A stretch of 16,785 bases of DNA from assembly GCA_002342805.1 (NCBI GenBank), contig DDQW01000092.1:1-16785 (forward strand), written 5' to 3'. A program made the translations under genes and the position numbers. This stretch comes from Clostridiales bacterium UBA2432 (lineage in GTDB: Bacteria; Bacillota; Clostridia; Lachnospirales; Vallitaleaceae). Numbering within the stretch: position 1 is the first letter of the stretch; the number at the start of each line of letters is the position of its first letter. The notes below the pieces were generated by a model. The model worked only from the letters and a program-made list of their open reading frames with translations, searched no databases and was not told the DNA's origin. This document shows, piece after piece, positions 14,131 to 16,785 of the stretch.

Positions 14131-15332
14131 GTCGTTTTGGAGAATTTGGTGGACAATATGTACCGGAATCGTTAATGAATCCCTTAAAAGAGTTAGAGGA
14201 TGCCTATCAAGAGGCCATTCATGATCAAGAGTTTATGGATGAATATCGCTATTATTTGAAGCAATATGTCGGTCGACCGGCACCGCTCTTTTATGCGGAG
14301 CGTCTAACAAAAAAATATAACAAAGGAAAAATTTATTTAAAGCGTGAAGATTTGAATCATACAGGTGCACATAAAATAAACAATGTGTTGGGGCAAATTC
14401 TTTTGGCCAAGCGTATGGGTAAGACCAAGATTATCGCAGAAACCGGAGCGGGACAGCATGGTGTTGCAGCGGCAACCGGGGCGGCCTTATTTGGTATGGA
14501 ATGCCGTGTATTTATGGGTAAGGAAGATGTTGAACGGCAAGAACTTAATGTGTTTCGTATGAAATTACTGGGTGCAGAAGTCATCTCCGTAACTTCAGGA
14601 ACGGCAACCTTAAAAGATGCCACCAATGAAGCTATTCGAGAATGGGTTCGCTTGGCAGAAGATACCTTTTATGTTATTGGTTCCGTGGTGGGGCCACATC
14701 CATATCCTCAGATGGTCAGGGATTTTCAGCGTGTTATTGGAGATGAGACCAAGGAACAGATTTTAGAACAAGAAGGACGCTTACCCAATCGTATCTATGC
14801 CTGTGTCGGCGGCGGTAGTAATGCAATGGGAATGTTTTATCCCTTTATCGAAGATCGTGATGTTGAACTTATTGCAGCAGAAGCGGGTGGATTAGGTGTA
14901 AAAACCGGAAAGCATGCCGTTGTATTATCCAAAGAAGTTGAAAGTCGAGTCGGTGTTTTTCAAGGTATGAAGACAGCTCTATTATCCGATGAAAATGGCA
15001 ATATTATACCGGCCCATTCCATATCGGCAGGATTAGATTACCCAGGAATTGGCCCTGAGCACGCTTATTTAGACTCTATAAAAAGGGCGCGATACGAAGT
15101 TGTTTCTGACAAAGAAGCCTTAGAAGCTTTTGAACTTTTATCACGAGCAGAAGGAATTATTCCGGCACTAGAAAGTGCCCATGCCATTGCACTAGCCATA
15201 CGTGAGATTGAGCAGACCAAACCTAGCGACTTGATTGTCATAAATGTCTCGGGACGAGGGGATAAGGATACGCATACGGTGATGGCGTATTTTGATCAAG
15301 GCAAACAAAACCTAGAGAGTCTGAATAAGTAG
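14127..15332 (+). CDS. trpB: Tryptophan synthase beta chain
   Basis: A 401-residue PLP enzyme that condenses indole with serine to give Trp. FGEFGGQYVPESLM (4-17) is the usual N-terminus. REDLNHTGAHKINN (73-86) includes the Schiff-base lysine K83. AGQHGVAAATGAALFG is the serine-binding region, GGGSNAMGMF the PLP phosphate loop, HSISAGLDYPGIGPEHA the loop near the COMM region, and SGRGDKD the C-terminal cofactor contact. The motifs are those of the common TrpB1 type that pairs with TrpA, not the TrpB2 type. GAGGAG at 14113-14118 precedes the ATG, which shares ATGA with the trpF stop. trpA follows after 10 bases. One Trp residue (IREW). Confidence 0.98.
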   Translation: MSRFGEFGGQYVPESLMNPLKELEDAYQEAIHDQEFMDEYRYYLKQYVGRPAPLFYAERLTKKYNKGKIYLKREDLNHTGAHKINNVLGQILLAKRMGKTKIIAETGAGQHGVAAATGAALFGMECRVFMGKEDVERQELNVFRMKLLGAEVISVTSGTATLKDATNEAIREWVRLAEDTFYVIGSVVGPHPYPQMVRDFQRVIGDETKEQILEQEGRLPNRIYACVGGGSNAMGMFYPFIEDRDVELIAAEAGGLGVKTGKHAVVLSKEVESRVGVFQGMKTALLSDENGNIIPAHSISAGLDYPGIGPEHAYLDSIKRARYEVVSDKEALEAFELLSRAEGIIPALESAHAIALAIREIEQTKPSDLIVINVSGRGDKDTHTVMAYFDQGKQNLESLNK

Positions 15333-15342
15333 GAGGAAGCGG

Positions 15343-16125
15343 ATGAATCGAATAGAAGAAGTATTAAATGCTAAAAAGCAAGAAAATAAAAAAAGTTTTA
15401 TTGGATATTTAACGGCTGGAGATCCATCAATTGAACACTTGCCATCCTTAGTCAAAGCATTGGAAAAAGGCGGATGTGATGTGATCGAGATTGGCGTCCC
15501 CTTTTCAGATCCTTTAGCAGACGGACCGGTGATTCAAGCAGCAGGACAACGCGCGATTGAAGGTGGAACGTCGATTTATAAAATATTTGATAGCTTAAGC
15601 ACGTTTCGACAAACAATTCATGTGCCGATTGCATTTTTGGTCTACTACAATACCCTGACCATATATGGCATCGAAGCCTTTGTCAAAAAGTGTCTTGAGG
15701 TTGGTATTGATGGTTTAATTATTCCGGATCTTCCTTTTGAAGAACAAAAGGAGCTTGCTGATTTTTTAGTTGGAAGCTCCATTGCGCTTATTCCTTTTGC
15801 AACACCAACCTCTAAAGAGCGGATGTCCTTTACTCTGAAAAACGGAAGCGGGTTTGTTTATACGGTCTCATCTATGGGAGTGACTGGACGATTATCGGAA
15901 TTTCATGCGGATTTGGAAAACTATATCAATGAGGTGAAATCGTATACGTCATTACCTGTCGCTATTGGATTTGGTATTTCAACGACAGACGATGTAAAAC
16001 GCATGAGTCGTTTAGCCGATGCTGTGATTGTAGGAACAGCAATTGTGCAAAAGATTCATAATACTCAAGGAAATGTAGATGAGATTGAAACATTTGTACA
16101 GGAATTAGTTGAAGGATTAGAATAA
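15343..16125 (+). CDS. trpA: Tryptophan synthase alpha chain
   Basis: A 260-residue TIM barrel that cleaves indole-3-glycerol phosphate to indole and glyceraldehyde 3-phosphate, passing indole to TrpB through the channel of the alpha2-beta2 complex. FIGYLTAGDPS (19-29) opens the barrel. EIGVPFSDPLADGPVIQ (49-65) holds both catalytic acids, E49 and D60, at the standard numbers. VYTVSSMGVTG is the loop 6 region and IGFGIST the phosphate-binding turn. AGGAGG at 15331-15336 gives 6-base spacing to ATG 15343. It is the last trp gene and contains no Trp. No GC-rich terminator follows in the 122 bases before the next gene. Confidence 0.97.
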   Translation: MNRIEEVLNAKKQENKKSFIGYLTAGDPSIEHLPSLVKALEKGGCDVIEIGVPFSDPLADGPVIQAAGQRAIEGGTSIYKIFDSLSTFRQTIHVPIAFLVYYNTLTIYGIEAFVKKCLEVGIDGLIIPDLPFEEQKELADFLVGSSIALIPFATPTSKERMSFTLKNGSGFVYTVSSMGVTGRLSEFHADLENYINEVKSYTSLPVAIGFGISTTDDVKRMSRLADAVIVGTAIVQKIHNTQGNVDEIETFVQELVEGLE

Positions 16126-16247
16126 GCATAAAAAATATTGTTTATAATTTTAATGAAATACTAAGAATTTTTACATCTTTACGTCATATTTATCTGATAC
16201 TATGAAAGAGTAAAATATAAAGATAAAAAGAATGACGAGGTGAGGCA

Positions 16248-16691
16248 ATGAATATCGCATTTTTCTTAACGCCCAAGCATGAAATTGTAACATTGACAGA
16301 ATCAATGACCCTAAGACAAGCAATGGAGAAAATGGAATACCATAAGTATTCAGCAGTCCCAGTCATCGATGATGAAGGGCGTTATCAATATACATTATCC
16401 GAGGGAGATGTATTATGGCATATTAAAGACCATATGGACTTAAGTTTAAAAAATTCAGAAGCGGTGAATATTAATAAGATTAAGCGCTCAAGAAGTATTG
16501 AAGCCGTATCAATTAATGAAGATATAGAGGTCGTTCTCGACTTGACACGATATCAAAATTTTATTCCGGTGGTGGATGATACCGGCATCTTTATAGGCAT
16601 CATCCGTCGAAGTGATATGATGGCGAATCATTTTGAATACGAAGGAATAAAAAAGCAAAAAAAACTACAATTAAAGTGGGCAGAAGCCTAA
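16248..16691 (+). CDS. Small protein with two CBS domains
   Basis: A 147-residue soluble protein made almost only of a CBS pair (Bateman module). CBS1 spans about residues 5-60, with TLRQAMEKMEYHKYSAVPVID and the following strand-helix SEGDVLWHI. CBS2 spans about 78-128, with SINEDIEVVLDLTRY and IPVVDDTGIFIGIIRRSDMM. The C-terminal 17 residues are Lys-rich. CBS pairs usually bind adenine nucleotides or SAM and regulate a partner; no effector domain is attached and no partner is evident beside it. GAGGTGAGG just before the ATG is a strong ribosome site. I found no convincing sigma-A promoter in 16126-16247, so it may be read through from trp, use a non-standard promoter, or have a weak one. 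Ligand and role are unknown. Confidence 0.82.
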   Translation: MNIAFFLTPKHEIVTLTESMTLRQAMEKMEYHKYSAVPVIDDEGRYQYTLSEGDVLWHIKDHMDLSLKNSEAVNINKIKRSRSIEAVSINEDIEVVLDLTRYQNFIPVVDDTGIFIGIIRRSDMMANHFEYEGIKKQKKLQLKWAEA

Positions 16692-16700
16692 AGTAGAATC

Positions 16701-16736
16701 AGGGAAATTAGGAAAGTGCTAATTTCTCTTTTTTTT
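16701..16736 (+). terminator. Intrinsic terminator after the CBS-domain gene
   Basis: AGGGAAATTAG (16701-16711) pairs with CTAATTTCTCT (16719-16729), 11 bp with one G-U pair and a 7-base loop, followed by eight Ts (16729-16736). It begins 9 bases after the CBS-gene stop. The remaining 49 bases of the window hold no gene I can support. Confidence 0.9.
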
Positions 16737-16785
16737 ATATGTTTTTCCATCTGCACCCTTCTTATATTTGCCATTTTAGACCGTG

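Noticed and set aside
16132..16160. A+T-rich inverted segments as a terminator after trpA
   Set aside because: There is no stable GC-containing stem and no clean T-run; pairing is expected by chance in such A+T-rich DNA.
16143..16203. TATAAT (16143-16148) or TTTACA (16170-16175) with TACTAT (16198-16203) as a promoter for the CBS gene
   Set aside because: TATAAT has no -35 at proper spacing, and the second pair is 22 bases apart, so neither fits a normal sigma-A promoter.
16762..16785. Possible C-terminus (HGLKWQI then stop) of a minus-strand gene at the window end
   Set aside because: Only seven codons are visible, which is too little to distinguish from chance.

Overview
The window reads as chromosome from a low-GC Gram-positive bacterium, most likely class Clostridia (Bacillota). 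The evidence is A+T-rich coding sequence with strong AGGAGG-type ribosome binding sites, sigma-A-like promoters with 17-base spacers, a T-box leader, and the Firmicute neighbourhood yaaO-tmk-darA-yaaR-holB-yaaT-trmN6-rsmI. I cannot name the genus. No mobile element, CRISPR array, rRNA or tRNA gene is visible, and coding density is high.

Region 1 (1-496) is the 3' end of an ammonium transporter gene, closed by a perfect 12-bp intrinsic terminator. Region 2 (543-8273) is one long co-directional operon-like run behind a TTGACA-N17-TATCAT promoter. It encodes an Mrp/NBP35 Fe-S carrier ATPase, a PLP-dependent decarboxylase-fold protein (YaaO), thymidylate kinase, the c-di-AMP receptor DarA, YaaR, the DNA polymerase III clamp-loader subunit delta-prime (HolB), the RNase Y-complex protein YaaT/RicT, a tRNA m6A methyltransferase (TrmN6), the 16S rRNA methyltransferase RsmI, and a small DsrE/YedF-like protein. 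Relative to Bacillus, yabA and yazA are missing. The run therefore combines dTTP supply, replication, RNA processing and modification, and cyclic-dinucleotide sensing, with Fe-S or sulfur proteins near its start, middle and end.

Region 3 (8292-9342, minus strand) is a cytoplasmic type I-like L-asparaginase with its own promoter, convergent with region 2 and divergent from region 4. Region 4 (9379-16125) is a complete tryptophan operon, trpE-G-D-C-F-B-A. It sits behind a strong promoter and a 320-base leader that is clearly a tryptophan T-box riboswitch: UGG specifier in an AGUA/GAA specifier loop, a UGGC bulge matching a GCCA tRNA 3' end, and mutually exclusive antiterminator and terminator. 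An extra terminator-like hairpin with a U8 tract sits in the stem III position. The genes are tightly packed, several overlapping. The seven enzymes contain only three Trp residues by eye in about 2120 amino acids. Region 5 (16248-16736) is a small two-CBS-domain protein with an intrinsic terminator. No convincing terminator separates it from trpA.

The most interesting points are the possible two-terminator trp leader, the Asp-to-Glu change at the expected general-acid position of TrpF, the Fe-S theme of the tmk-holB operon, and a substituted ligand-pocket position in DarA. I saw no wholly new multi-gene system.
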